Positions 1 to 5,710 of a stretch of DNA of 8,174 bases are shown piece after piece. The DNA is from Thermococcus sp. (GTDB lineage Archaea > Methanobacteriota_B > Thermococci > Thermococcales > Thermococcaceae), in the NCBI GenBank assembly GCA_027065835.1, contig JAMONK010000179.1, positions 1 through 8,174 on the forward strand, given 5' to 3'. Within the stretch, counting starts at the first letter, position 1; every line of letters starts with the position of its first letter. The position numbers were made by a program, and so were the translations under genes. A model generated the notes under the pieces. It made no database searches, had not been told where the DNA came from, and saw only the letters and a list, made by a program, of their open reading frames with translations.

Positions 1-89
1 TGGGTATGCATGGGGGGTGTTTTCTAGGGGGTCGTAAAGATCGCCGGTGAGTTTCCCCCGGTTATCCTAGGGTTATTCGGCCAGGTGGT

Positions 90-107
90 CTTTAATATTC
101 CTTTAAT
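90..107 (-). promoter_or_regulatory. Possible leftward TATA-like elements
   Basis: CTTTAAT occurs at 90-96 and again at 101-107. On the minus strand these read ATTAAAG, which resembles an archaeal TATA box. Transcription from them would run left, out of the window, as expected for a pre-crRNA promoter if an array lies there. This is inference: no downstream gene or repeat is visible and the match is weak. Confidence 0.2.
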
Positions 108-215
108 GTGTTGATAATCGTGTTTTGTCGGGATATCCGCTAATTCTGGGGCAATTAGATATTCCCCCTTGATTTCGAAAAAATTTCGTCATAATGTTGC
201 GGCCATATGTAACAG

Positions 216-260
216 TGTGGTGCATTCCACAACCGGCTGGTTTGGAGTTCCCGGACTCCA
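216..260. repeat. Three consecutive small inverted repeats
   Basis: Three dyads follow one another with almost no gap. TGTGG/CCACA (216-220 and 227-231) has a 6-nt centre. AACC/GGTT (231-234 and 239-242) has a 4-nt centre. TGGAGT/ACTCCA (243-248 and 255-260) has a 6-nt centre. They could be protein binding sites or RNA hairpins. Short dyads also arise by chance, so their clustering is the notable point. Confidence 0.4.
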
Positions 261-385
261 GAAGGGCAGTATTTTTGAATGGGGCTGCTGTACGGTGCTC
301 CCGGTTGGAATTAGTCGATTTAAGCGTGATGTGGTATCATCGCAAACTCTAAAAGGTTCCGTTGCTATTGGTAAGCGGTGATGGG

Positions 386-643
386 ATGTACGTTGTCATA
401 GTCTACGACGTCAGCGTGAAGCGCGTCAACAACGTCAAGAAGTTCCTCCGCCAGCACCTTCACTGGATCCAGAACAGTGTTTTTGAAGGGGAGGTTACGA
501 GGGCGGAATTTGAGCGCATTAAGGCCGGGTTGAAGGATATAATTGATGAAGACGAGGATTCAGTGATAGTGTACCGGCTCCGTTCGATGCCCGAGAGGGA
601 AGTCCTGGGGGTTGAGAAAAATCCGCTGGAGGATGTTCTCTGA
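386..643 (+). CDS. cas2: CRISPR-associated protein Cas2
   Basis: Cas2 is a small ferredoxin-fold protein that dimerises and bridges two Cas1 dimers in the complex that inserts new spacers into CRISPR arrays. The 85-residue product starts MYVVIVYDV, with the conserved Asp at residue 8 at the end of the first strand. It also has the SVFEGE segment (31-36) and a C-terminal KNPLEDVL tail like that of Pyrococcus furiosus PF1117. The length is normal for archaeal Cas2. I chose ATG 386 because GGTGAT (376-381) lies 4 nt before it and the family begins at MY; an in-frame TTG at 362 would add eight unlikely residues. Cas1 and Cas4 usually adjoin, yet neither flank within the window encodes them. The reading frame is intact, so it may still work with Cas1 supplied from elsewhere. 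Confidence 0.93.
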   Translation: MYVVIVYDVSVKRVNNVKKFLRQHLHWIQNSVFEGEVTRAEFERIKAGLKDIIDEDEDSVIVYRLRSMPEREVLGVEKNPLEDVL

Positions 644-839
644 GCCTTAGCCCCCAATTGGCATGTTTTCGCTATGGCTTCCTTTCGAGTTCCTCGATGA
701 TGCTGGAAGTCTGCTAGCATCCAAGTTCGGGGTCTGACGTTCAGAGGGTTGCCTTGAAGTATTGTTTAGCACTTCGATGAACATCTTTTCGTTGAGGTAA
801 GGTTATAAACATTGAGTCAAATGGTCGTCGGTGAGTATC
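644..839. other. Intergenic region between cas2 and the aminotransferase gene
   Basis: No gene is supported in these 196 nt. Two small dyads are present: TCGAG/CTCGA (685-689 and 693-697) with a 3-nt loop, and GATGCT/AGCATC (699-704 and 716-721). No poly-T terminator tract and no CRISPR repeat is seen. The right end holds the aminotransferase promoter. Confidence 0.5.
802..810 (+). promoter_or_regulatory. TATA box of the aminotransferase gene
   Basis: GTTATAAAC fits the archaeal TATA consensus. Transcription would start about 25 nt downstream, near 828-831. That gives a very short leader carrying the GGTGAG site at 830-835 just ahead of ATG 840. Confidence 0.6.
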
Positions 840-2009
840 ATGGCGCTGAGCGACAGGCTTGAACTGGTTAATCCTTCTGAGATCAGAAAGCTTTTTGACC
901 TCGCCCAGGGGATTGAGGGCCTTATCTCCCTTGGGATAGGCGAACCTGACTTTGATACGCCGGAACACATAAAGGAGTACGCGAAGGAGGCGCTTGACAG
1001 GGGGATGACCCACTACAGCCCAAACGCGGGTTTACCGATGCTCCGCGAGGCGGTTGCAAGGAAGCTCAAGGAGCAGAACGGTGTAGAGGTCGATCCCAAG
1101 ACGGAGGTCATGATCCTGACCGGTGCAAACCAGGCCTTCCTCATGGGGCTTTCCACGTTTCTCAAAGACGGTGAGGAGGTCCTCATTCCTGGCCCGATGT
1201 TCGTGAGTTACTCCCCATCGGTGATTCTAGCCGGCGGAAAACCCGTCGAGGTTCCGACCTACGAAGAGAACGAGTTCCGCCTCTCCGTGGATGACTTGGA
1301 GAAGCACGTGACCGAGAAGACGAGGGCGCTCATCATAAACACCCCCAACAACCCGACCGGGGCCGTTCTCACGAAGAAGGACGTTGAGGAGATCGCCGAT
1401 TTTGCCGTTGAGCACGACCTCATAGTCTTCAGCGACGAGGTCTACGAGCACTTCGTCTACGACGGCGCGAGGAACCACAGCATCGCCTCGCTCGACGGCA
1501 TGTTCGGGAGGACGGTGACTATAAACGGCTTCTCAAAGACCTTCGCCATGACCGGGTGGAGACTCGGCTTCGTCGCCGCTCCCTCATGGATAATCGAGAA
1601 GATGGTCCGCTTTCAGATGTACAACTCGACCTGTCCGGTCACCTTCGTCCAGTACGCGGCCGCCAAAGGGCTCGAGGACGAGAGAAGCTGGAAGGCCGTC
1701 GAGGAGATGAGGAGGGAGTACGACAGGAGGAGAAACCTCGTCTGGAAGCGCCTCAACGAGATGGGCCTTCCGACGGTGAAGCCCAAGGGGGCGTTCTACA
1801 TATTCCCGCGCATCAGGGACACGGGCTTGACAGACCACGAGTTCAGTGAGCTCATGCTGAAGGAAGCAAGGGTCGCGGTCGTTCCGGGCTCCGCCTTCGG
1901 AAAGGCCGGCGAGGGCTACATAAGGATAAGCTACGCCACCGCATACGAGAAGCTTGAGGAAGCCATGGACAGGATGGAGAAGGTTTTGAAGGGGAAGGGG
2001 CTGGTCTGA
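840..2009 (+). CDS. Aromatic/aspartate aminotransferase (PLP-dependent, class I)
   Basis: The product is a cytosolic fold-type I pyridoxal-phosphate aminotransferase that moves amino groups between amino acids and 2-oxoglutarate. It reads through like Pyrococcus horikoshii PH1371, the characterised aromatic aminotransferase, and has the same length (389 residues). Family residues are in place: NPTG at 171-174, SDEVY with Asp199 and Tyr202 contacting the cofactor, Lys233 in SKTF forming the Schiff base, and Arg362 in RIS binding the substrate carboxylate. ATG 840 was preferred over the in-frame GTG at 831 because GGTGAG (830-835) sits 4 nt before it and homologues begin MALSDRL. The gene has its own TATA box. 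Its TGA is directly followed by the stop of the convergent phosphoesterase gene. Substrate preference (aromatic, aspartate or broader) cannot be read from sequence alone. Confidence 0.95.
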   Translation: MALSDRLELVNPSEIRKLFDLAQGIEGLISLGIGEPDFDTPEHIKEYAKEALDRGMTHYSPNAGLPMLREAVARKLKEQNGVEVDPKTEVMILTGANQAFLMGLSTFLKDGEEVLIPGPMFVSYSPSVILAGGKPVEVPTYEENEFRLSVDDLEKHVTEKTRALIINTPNNPTGAVLTKKDVEEIADFAVEHDLIVFSDEVYEHFVYDGARNHSIASLDGMFGRTVTINGFSKTFAMTGWRLGFVAAPSWIIEKMVRFQMYNSTCPVTFVQYAAAKGLEDERSWKAVEEMRREYDRRRNLVWKRLNEMGLPTVKPKGAFYIFPRIRDTGLTDHEFSELMLKEARVAVVPGSAFGKAGEGYIRISYATAYEKLEEAMDRMEKVLKGKGLV

Positions 2010-2666
2010 TCAGAGCCTGGCCAGCTCAACGTTTTCCACCTTCTTTTTTCCGGCATCGAAGTCGATCACCGCGTAGTACCCCCTGAACAAGGGGCCGGGG
2101 TTGAGCACGACCGTGTCCTCTATTCTATCAACGCCCCTACCCTCGTGTATGTGCCCGGTGACCACAAGCGGCGGGCGGTTTTCCTCTATGAACCTTCTGA
2201 GTGTCCTGCTTCCGACGTGTCTGCCTAGGTGGGCTCTGTCGGCGATCGTCCCGTACGGAGGGGCATGGGATAGGATCAGGTCCCCGGGCTTGTAGTTCCG
2301 CTCAAGGATCGAGGCTATCTCCTCCTCCGTAAGTTCCCATATCGTATGGAAAGGCGTTTTGTTGGAACCACCGATTCCAACTACCCCGAGGCCGCTGATG
2401 TCGACGCGCCTTCCGTGAACGCCGATTCCAAGCCCATCCAACAGGTCCGGGACGTCCCCGCCGTCGCAGTTGCCGTGAACCGCCAGCAGGGGGATCCCAA
2501 GGTTCAGCAGGGGATCAAGGATGCCCCTCGCGTGCTCGGCCCCGCCGAAGTGGGTTATGTCCCCGGCTACCAGGAGCACATCAACCTCCATCCGGGTCAG
2601 GGTTTTGGCGAGCCCGCGGGCCCGCTCCAGTTTTCCGTGTACGTCGGTTATCGCCACGATCCTCAT
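2010..2666 (-). CDS. Calcineurin-like metallophosphoesterase (Icc-related, COG2129 type)
   Basis: This 218-residue protein is a predicted dinuclear-metal phosphoesterase of unknown substrate. The metal ligands appear in order: Asp8 and His10 (DVH), Asp36 (GDITHFGG), Asn66 (GNCD), His134 (SHAPP), and His172 and His174 (GHIHEGRG). Cys67 replaces the usual His of the GNHD motif, so the canonical acid/base His is absent at that position; I believe this is common in this archaeal subgroup. There is no signal peptide or membrane segment. Translation starts at ATG 2666 behind GGAGGTGA (2678-2671), whose TGA is the stop codon of the upstream Fap7-like gene, so the two are very probably translationally coupled. 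It could be a nuclease or a phosphatase; sequence does not decide. Confidence 0.9.
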   Translation of the reverse strand: MRIVAITDVHGKLERARGLAKTLTRMEVDVLLVAGDITHFGGAEHARGILDPLLNLGIPLLAVHGNCDGGDVPDLLDGLGIGVHGRRVDISGLGVVGIGGSNKTPFHTIWELTEEEIASILERNYKPGDLILSHAPPYGTIADRAHLGRHVGSRTLRRFIEENRPPLVVTGHIHEGRGVDRIEDTVVLNPGPLFRGYYAVIDFDAGKKKVENVELARL

Positions 2667-2670
2667 GTCA

Positions 2671-2678
2671 TCACCTCC
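2671..2678 (-). promoter_or_regulatory. Ribosome binding site overlapping the upstream stop codon
   Basis: On the minus strand GGAGGTGA is a strong Shine-Dalgarno site 4 nt before ATG 2666. Its last three bases are the TGA of the adenylate kinase gene, so ribosomes finishing one gene are already positioned over the start site of the next. Confidence 0.8.
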
Positions 2679-3210
2679 CCTCCATCAGGTAGGGGAGTAT
2701 CTCCCCGTACGAGTCGCTCCAGTCAACGATCCCTACACGCCGCTTGATGCCAGCTTGGAGGAGGGACAGCACTTCGTTCAGGACTTCTTCGGGCCCCTTA
2801 CCTGTGGTGTCCACCTCAAGGACGTTCTCGTTCTCCTCAACGGCCTCAACGAGGATCACGTCCACGAACTCCGCCTCGACGTTCTCCGCCAGTTTCTTCG
2901 GGGGATACCCTCTCACCTTCAGTCTCTCGGCCACCGCCCCTGGATGGAGCCGTAGAACGATCACGATGTCCGCTGGTATGAAATGGCTAAGATGGCCGTC
3001 GATCACGACGTTTCTTTCCCTGAACTCCTCGGAGGCTAGACGTGCGAGCTCGTCCACGTCTATCTCGATCTCGTCCCCAGCGCTCTCGCCGATACCTTTC
3101 TCCAGGGCAAAGTCCCTGACGCTAACGTACTCGTATCCGAGCCTTTCAGCCAGAAGCTTTGAAAGCGTCGTCTTGCCCACGCCGGGTGTTCCGGTTACCG
3201 TTATTATCAT
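2671..3210 (-). CDS. Fap7/AK6-type adenylate kinase, ribosome maturation factor
   Basis: This is the archaeal form of Fap7/hCINAP, an atypical adenylate kinase/ATPase. In Pyrococcus abyssi and eukaryotes it binds ribosomal protein uS11 and acts in small-subunit maturation. The 179-residue product has Walker A GTPGVGKT (7-14), a segment [10 protein letters not shown] (68-77) taking the Walker B place, and the LID-like [16 protein letters not shown] (100-115) typical of the family. A C-terminal [11 protein letters not shown] segment follows. ATG 3210 was chosen because homologues begin at MIITVTG, GGGAGG lies just upstream (3218-3213, 2 nt spacing), and the TATA box at 3241-3250 excludes the longer frame starting at 3384. 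It heads a two-gene operon with the phosphoesterase; no functional link between them is known to me. Confidence 0.92.
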   Translation of the reverse strand: MIITVTGTPGVGKTTLSKLLAERLGYEYVSVRDFALEKGIGESAGDEIEIDVDELARLASEEFRERNVVIDGHLSHFIPADIVIVLRLHPGAVAERLKVRGYPPKKLAENVEAEFVDVILVEAVEENENVLEVDTTGKGPEEVLNEVLSLLQAGIKRRVGIVDWSDSYGEILPYLMEGR

Positions 3211-3240
3211 GGCCTCCCCCGCTACACAAGGAACCCGGAG

Positions 3241-3250
3241 TTTATATCCC
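3241..3250 (-). promoter_or_regulatory. TATA box of the adenylate kinase operon
   Basis: On the minus strand GGGATATAAA lies about 30 nt before the start codon. Predicted transcription begins near 3220, leaving a leader of about ten nucleotides with the GGGAGG site. This supports ATG 3210 as the true start. Confidence 0.7.
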
Positions 3251-3293
3251 TTTGTTAGTTGATCGTCGAAATTGATTTTGGCAGATAGCGAAA

Positions 3294-3304
3294 AACTTTT
3301 AAGG
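3294..3304 (+). promoter_or_regulatory. TATA box of the small coiled-coil gene
   Basis: ACTTTTAAGGT, preceded by the A-rich GCGAAAAA, resembles a BRE/TATA pair. Transcription would start near 3324, about 13 nt before ATG 3337. Confidence 0.6.
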
Positions 3305-3312
3305 TTTGGACT

Positions 3313-3324
3313 CCCTATATAGGG
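3313..3324. promoter_or_regulatory. Perfect 12-bp palindrome at the predicted transcription start
   Basis: CCCTATATAGGG is an exact palindrome placed between the TATA box and the ribosome binding site of the coiled-coil gene. A dimeric protein bound here would block polymerase loading or escape, so it is a candidate repressor operator. It may also act as an alternative, closer TATA element, although that would leave too little room before the start codon. Confidence 0.4.
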
Positions 3325-3336
3325 CAGGTGACCGCA

Positions 3337-3564
3337 ATGGAGAGGATTAAATCCCAGGGCAGACTCCTCAGGAAAAAGCTCCACGTTGTGAAGGAGCAGA
3401 AGAAACTCCTTATGCTTGAGGAGGCAAGGCTTGTAAGGCTGGCCCGGCAGAAGGGCGCCACCGTTAAACAGCTCGCGAAGGTCAAGGAAGAGAAGGCACG
3501 TTTAATGCTGGAGGAAGCGAAACTCGTAAGGGTTCTCAAGCAGAACGGCTACCCGGCGATTTGA
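3337..3564 (+). CDS. Small coiled-coil protein with internal duplication, function unknown
   Basis: The 75-residue product is highly charged, rich in Lys, Arg, Glu and Leu, and contains no Cys or Trp. It should be almost wholly helical, probably coiled coil. Residues 18-40 and 49-71 are two copies of one unit, 31 residues apart, with 15 of 23 positions identical (both carry MLEEA, then LVR and a QxG end). The repeat is also visible in the DNA (MLEEA codons at 3412 and 3505). I do not recognise a family. ATG 3337 is preferred over GTG 3328 because GGTGA (3327-3331) is 5 nt before it. It stands alone, divergent from the adenylate kinase operon and convergent with S-adenosylmethionine synthetase. 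A protein- or nucleic-acid-binding role is possible but unproven. Confidence 0.75.
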   Translation: MERIKSQGRLLRKKLHVVKEQKKLLMLEEARLVRLARQKGATVKQLAKVKEEKARLMLEEAKLVRVLKQNGYPAI

Positions 3565-3570
3565 GGGTGG

Positions 3571-3589
3571 TTTCCTTTTCCCCGGTTTT
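3571..3589 (+). terminator. T-rich terminator tract after the coiled-coil gene
   Basis: A pyrimidine-rich tract with TTT, TTTT and TTTT runs begins 7 nt after the stop codon. Archaeal polymerase terminates at such T clusters without needing a hairpin. Confidence 0.45.
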
Positions 3590-3600
3590 AATGGACCTTA

Positions 3601-3638
3601 ACAAATGAGAAAACGTAAGGGTAAAATGGTAAGAAGGA
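3601..3638 (-). terminator. T-rich terminator region after the SAM synthetase gene
   Basis: On the minus strand the sequence after the stop codon holds repeated T clusters (CATTTTACC, CGTTTTCTC, CATTTG). This fits an archaeal terminator and faces the tract of the convergent gene. Confidence 0.4.
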
Positions 3639-4856
3639 TCAGAAGACGTTGAGCTTGTCCTCGAGTATCATCTTCTGGATCCTGGTTATGTCGCCGAGCC
3701 AGGCATCCGCTATCTCGTAGGCCGGTTTCTGGATGGTCTCGATGCTGTAGCCCTTCTTCGGGATGACCTGAACGCTTGCCACGAGCGGCTCGTCGATGGG
3801 CTTGCCTATCTGGCTCAGGATTCTGACGTAGACCTCCTCAACACCCTCTACCCGCTCCGCTATGTCGTTGGCGATGAGCATCGAGAGGAGGTTGTATATC
3901 TTCCCAACGTGACTGACCGGGTTCTTTCCGGCGGCGGCTTCCATGCTCATGTGCCTGTTGGGGGCGATGAGCCCGTTGACGCGGTTGCCCCTCCCAACGC
4001 TTCCGTCGTCGCCGGCCTCGGCGCTGGTTCCGGTGACGGTTATGTAGTAGATGCCCTTACCCGGATCGTCGGCGGTGTTGACGTAGACCTTTGTGGGCCT
4101 CTCGGTGTGGGCCTCGACCACCTCCCACGCTGCATCGTGGATGGCCTCCTTGACGGCCATGTAGTCGTCCGGGGTGTCGACCTCGCTGTCAACTATCGCG
4201 GCCGCTATGGTGAGGTCTATCTCGTCGCCCTTTCTGAGCCCCATGACCTTGATGTCCTCTCCAACCGCCGGCCACTTCTTCTTGAACTCGTCGCTGTTGA
4301 GGAGCTTCTCGGTCTCGTAAACTATCTTCTCGGTCTCGCTGAGCGGGGCGTAGCCGACGCCGAAGCTGGTGTCGTTCGCGAGCGGAATCGGGTTCTCCTT
4401 GGCCTTGTTGAAGACACCAACGAGGTCAACGCTTCCCTGGCCGATGCGGGAGTCGATGACGACGTGGTTCTCAAGGTCGAGGTGCCTGACGGCTTTCCTG
4501 AGGTAATCCTTGGCCGCCTTTATGGCGACCTCGTGAACCGGGAAGAACTCGCGGTCGATCATCTCAACGGCCCTTCCTGAGAGGAGGATGTATATCGGCT
4601 TTATGACCTCGCCGCCGCCGAACTGGGGGTACGCCCTTCCACCGACGACCTCAACCTGGTCGGTGTTGTGGTGAAGGATGATCCCGTACCTCTTCACGTA
4701 CTCCCTGCTCAGGGCCCTGCTGACGGCCTCGGCGAGACCATCCGCTATGCTGTCTGGGTGTCCTATACCCTTCCTCTCAACGAGCTCAACCTGCTGCATT
4801 TCAACCGGGGTCCTCATGAGCTCCTCAACGACTATGTTCCTAACCTTCTCGGCCAT
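3639..4856 (-). CDS. mat: Archaeal S-adenosylmethionine synthetase
   Basis: The enzyme makes S-adenosylmethionine from methionine and ATP, releasing phosphate and pyrophosphate, and so supplies methyl groups to the whole cell. The 405-residue product belongs to the archaeal class, which is very divergent from bacterial MetK. It shows [15 protein letters not shown] (27-41), [32 protein letters not shown] (282-292) and [18 protein letters not shown] (302-319), all hallmarks of that class. Length is as expected. ATG 4856 was chosen over GTG 4865 because GAGGTGA (4868-4862) then lies at a normal 5-nt distance and homologues begin near this Met. The gene appears monocistronic, with its own TATA box and a terminator region. 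GC-rich coding leaves a long antisense open frame at 3909-4580, which is a shadow. Confidence 0.97.
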   Translation of the reverse strand: MAEKVRNIVVEELMRTPVEMQQVELVERKGIGHPDSIADGLAEAVSRALSREYVKRYGIILHHNTDQVEVVGGRAYPQFGGGEVIKPIYILLSGRAVEMIDREFFPVHEVAIKAAKDYLRKAVRHLDLENHVVIDSRIGQGSVDLVGVFNKAKENPIPLANDTSFGVGYAPLSETEKIVYETEKLLNSDEFKKKWPAVGEDIKVMGLRKGDEIDLTIAAAIVDSEVDTPDDYMAVKEAIHDAAWEVVEAHTERPTKVYVNTADDPGKGIYYITVTGTSAEAGDDGSVGRGNRVNGLIAPNRHMSMEAAAGKNPVSHVGKIYNLLSMLIANDIAERVEGVEEVYVRILSQIGKPIDEPLVASVQVIPKKGYSIETIQKPAYEIADAWLGDITRIQKMILEDKLNVF

Positions 4857-4900
4857 GATCGTCACCTCAAAACGTCTGTATGAGCGGGTCTGTTCATCAC

Positions 4901-4910
4901 TTTATATAAT
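4901..4910 (-). promoter_or_regulatory. TATA box of the SAM synthetase gene
   Basis: On the minus strand ATTATATAAA, preceded by CGAAA as a plausible BRE, is a strong TATA box. Transcription would start near 4880, giving a leader of about 24 nt containing the GAGGTGA site. Confidence 0.75.
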
Positions 4911-4919
4911 TTTCGGCAT

Positions 4920-4974
4920 GAATTCAAAGGTCCAATATTCCTGTTGGTTATTAAATTCAAAACCCTTGGAATTC
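4920..4974. repeat. Repeated AATTCAAA elements upstream of the mat promoter
   Basis: AATTCAAA occurs at 4921-4928 and 4954-4961, 33 nt apart, which is about three helical turns. A related GAATTC lies at 4969-4974 and another at 4920-4925. The elements sit just upstream of the mat TATA box within the divergent mat/translin region and may be regulatory; this is a guess from position and spacing. Confidence 0.25.
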
Positions 4975-5014
4975 TTCTCGAAAAATCTCCACTGAGCATC
5001 CGGCTACCCCCGAT

Positions 5015-5024
5015 GGCCCGGGCC
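5015..5024. promoter_or_regulatory. GC palindrome next to the translin-family promoter
   Basis: GGCCCGGGCC is a perfect 10-bp palindrome ending 4 nt before the TATA box at 5029, over the BRE position. It could be an operator. GC-rich palindromes can also arise by chance. Confidence 0.25.
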
Positions 5025-5028
5025 CACA

Positions 5029-5037
5029 TTTTTAAGG
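5029..5037 (+). promoter_or_regulatory. TATA box of the translin-family gene
   Basis: TTTTTAAGG fits the Thermococcales TATA consensus. The predicted start of transcription falls near 5057, at the GGTGAG ribosome binding site (5057-5062), so the leader is very short. Confidence 0.6.
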
Positions 5038-5065
5038 TCCCTGCCCAACTTCCTCCGGTGAGAGC

Positions 5066-5686
5066 ATGGGTCTGAAGGAGATAATAACGGAGATTAGAGA
5101 GGTTCTGGACGAGAAGGACTCGCTTAGAGAGGGCGCTTTAAGGCTCACGCGCGAGATAATAAGACTCAGCGGGGACACCATAAAAGCCCTCCACAGGGGA
5201 GAGGTGGAAAAAGCGGAGGGGAGGCTGGAGCTCACCCGCGAAAAGGTCGGGGAACTCAGGGACATGCTCCGCGGACACCCGGACATCTACCACACCGGCT
5301 ACGTCCAGAGTGCCCATCAGGAGTTCGTGGAGGCGAGCCTTTTCTTCGCGTACATGAGGGGTGGAGATTTTCCATCCCCCCGAGAACTCGGGGTGCCCCA
5401 CGCGGACTACGCCCTTGGAATCGGCGATTTCATCGGAGAACTGCGCAGACACTTCCTCCTGCTTCTACTTGAGGGGGACCTTGAGGGTGCGGAGGAAACC
5501 TACCGCTTCATGGAGGAGGTTTACGAAGAGCTGATGATGCTGGAGTACCCTAAAGGGCTGGTGAACATCCGTCAGAAGCAGGACCAGGCCAGGCACATCT
5601 TGGAGAGAACGCTTGAGGACCTGACCCGGGCCAAGCTCGGCAGGAGCCTTGAGGAGAAAATCGAGCGGGGTATTTTAAAGAATTAA
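5066..5686 (+). CDS. Translin/TRAX-family protein, predicted RNA-binding or ribonuclease
   Basis: The 206-residue all-helical protein matches the archaeal translin family (COG2178), whose eukaryotic members Translin and TRAX form the C3PO ribonuclease. Recognisable segments are the basic helix RLTREIIRLS (26-35), the core HPDIYHTGYVQSAHQEFVEA (71-90), and DYALGIGDFIGELRR (114-128). Glu86 and Glu89, spaced as in TRAX, plus Asp121 match the acidic residues that catalyse RNA cleavage in eukaryotic TRAX, so the protein may be an active Mg-dependent RNase rather than only an RNA binder. Some databases label such proteins haloacid dehalogenase, which the sequence does not support. The start at ATG 5066 follows GGTGAG by 3 nt. 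The next gene begins 24 nt downstream but probably also has its own promoter. Confidence 0.88.
   Translation: MGLKEIITEIREVLDEKDSLREGALRLTREIIRLSGDTIKALHRGEVEKAEGRLELTREKVGELRDMLRGHPDIYHTGYVQSAHQEFVEASLFFAYMRGGDFPSPRELGVPHADYALGIGDFIGELRRHFLLLLLEGDLEGAEETYRFMEEVYEELMMLEYPKGLVNIRQKQDQARHILERTLEDLTRAKLGRSLEEKIERGILKN
5673..5680 (+). promoter_or_regulatory. Possible internal promoter for the endonuclease V operon
   Basis: TTTTAAAG lies in the last codons of the translin-family gene, inside the most AT-rich stretch nearby (5671-5700, with the palindrome AATTAATTAATT at 5681-5692). A start of transcription near 5702 would just include the AGGTGAT site at 5701-5707. Confidence 0.45.
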
Positions 5687-5710
5687 TTAATTACATAATT
5701 AGGTGATTAT

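Larger units (their letters stand above)
1..385. other. Non-coding, structured region upstream of cas2 (possible CRISPR leader)
   Basis: No open frame here looks like a protein. The longest, from a TTG at 169 to 381, has no recognisable motif and a composition unlike its neighbours. The region has G or C runs (11-16, 26-31, 54-59, 163-168), two pairs of short direct repeats each spaced 11 nt (60-76 and 90-107), and a cluster of small inverted repeats (216-260). It is more AT-rich than the genes. CRISPR leaders of Thermococcales lie beside cas genes and arrays, so a leader is a reasonable guess. However, no copy of a Thermococcales-type CRISPR repeat is visible here. If there is an array, it would lie to the left of position 1. 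A decayed cas locus is the main alternative. Confidence 0.35.

Noticed and set aside
169..381. 70-codon frame from a TTG before cas2
   Set aside because: Weak start, no ribosome binding site, no recognisable motif, and it ends in the cas2 leader. The region looks non-coding.
1..385. CRISPR repeats within the region
   Set aside because: I looked for sequences of the Thermococcales repeat type (ending GAATTGAAA or its complement) and for any 25-35 nt unit occurring twice; none is present.
697..737. C/D box guide RNA candidate (ATGATGC ... CTGA) downstream of cas2
   Set aside because: The C box is imperfect, no C'/D' boxes are visible, and about 40 nt is too short for a Thermococcales C/D RNA.
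3211..3384. Longer N-terminus for the Fap7-like protein, starting at 3384
   Set aside because: It would extend through the divergent promoter region and past the operon's own TATA box, and family members begin at the Met at 3210.
3909..4580. Long open frame (223 codons) antisense to the SAM synthetase gene
   Set aside because: It mirrors the codon structure of mat, has no family motif, no promoter and no ribosome binding site; mat is certain on the other strand.
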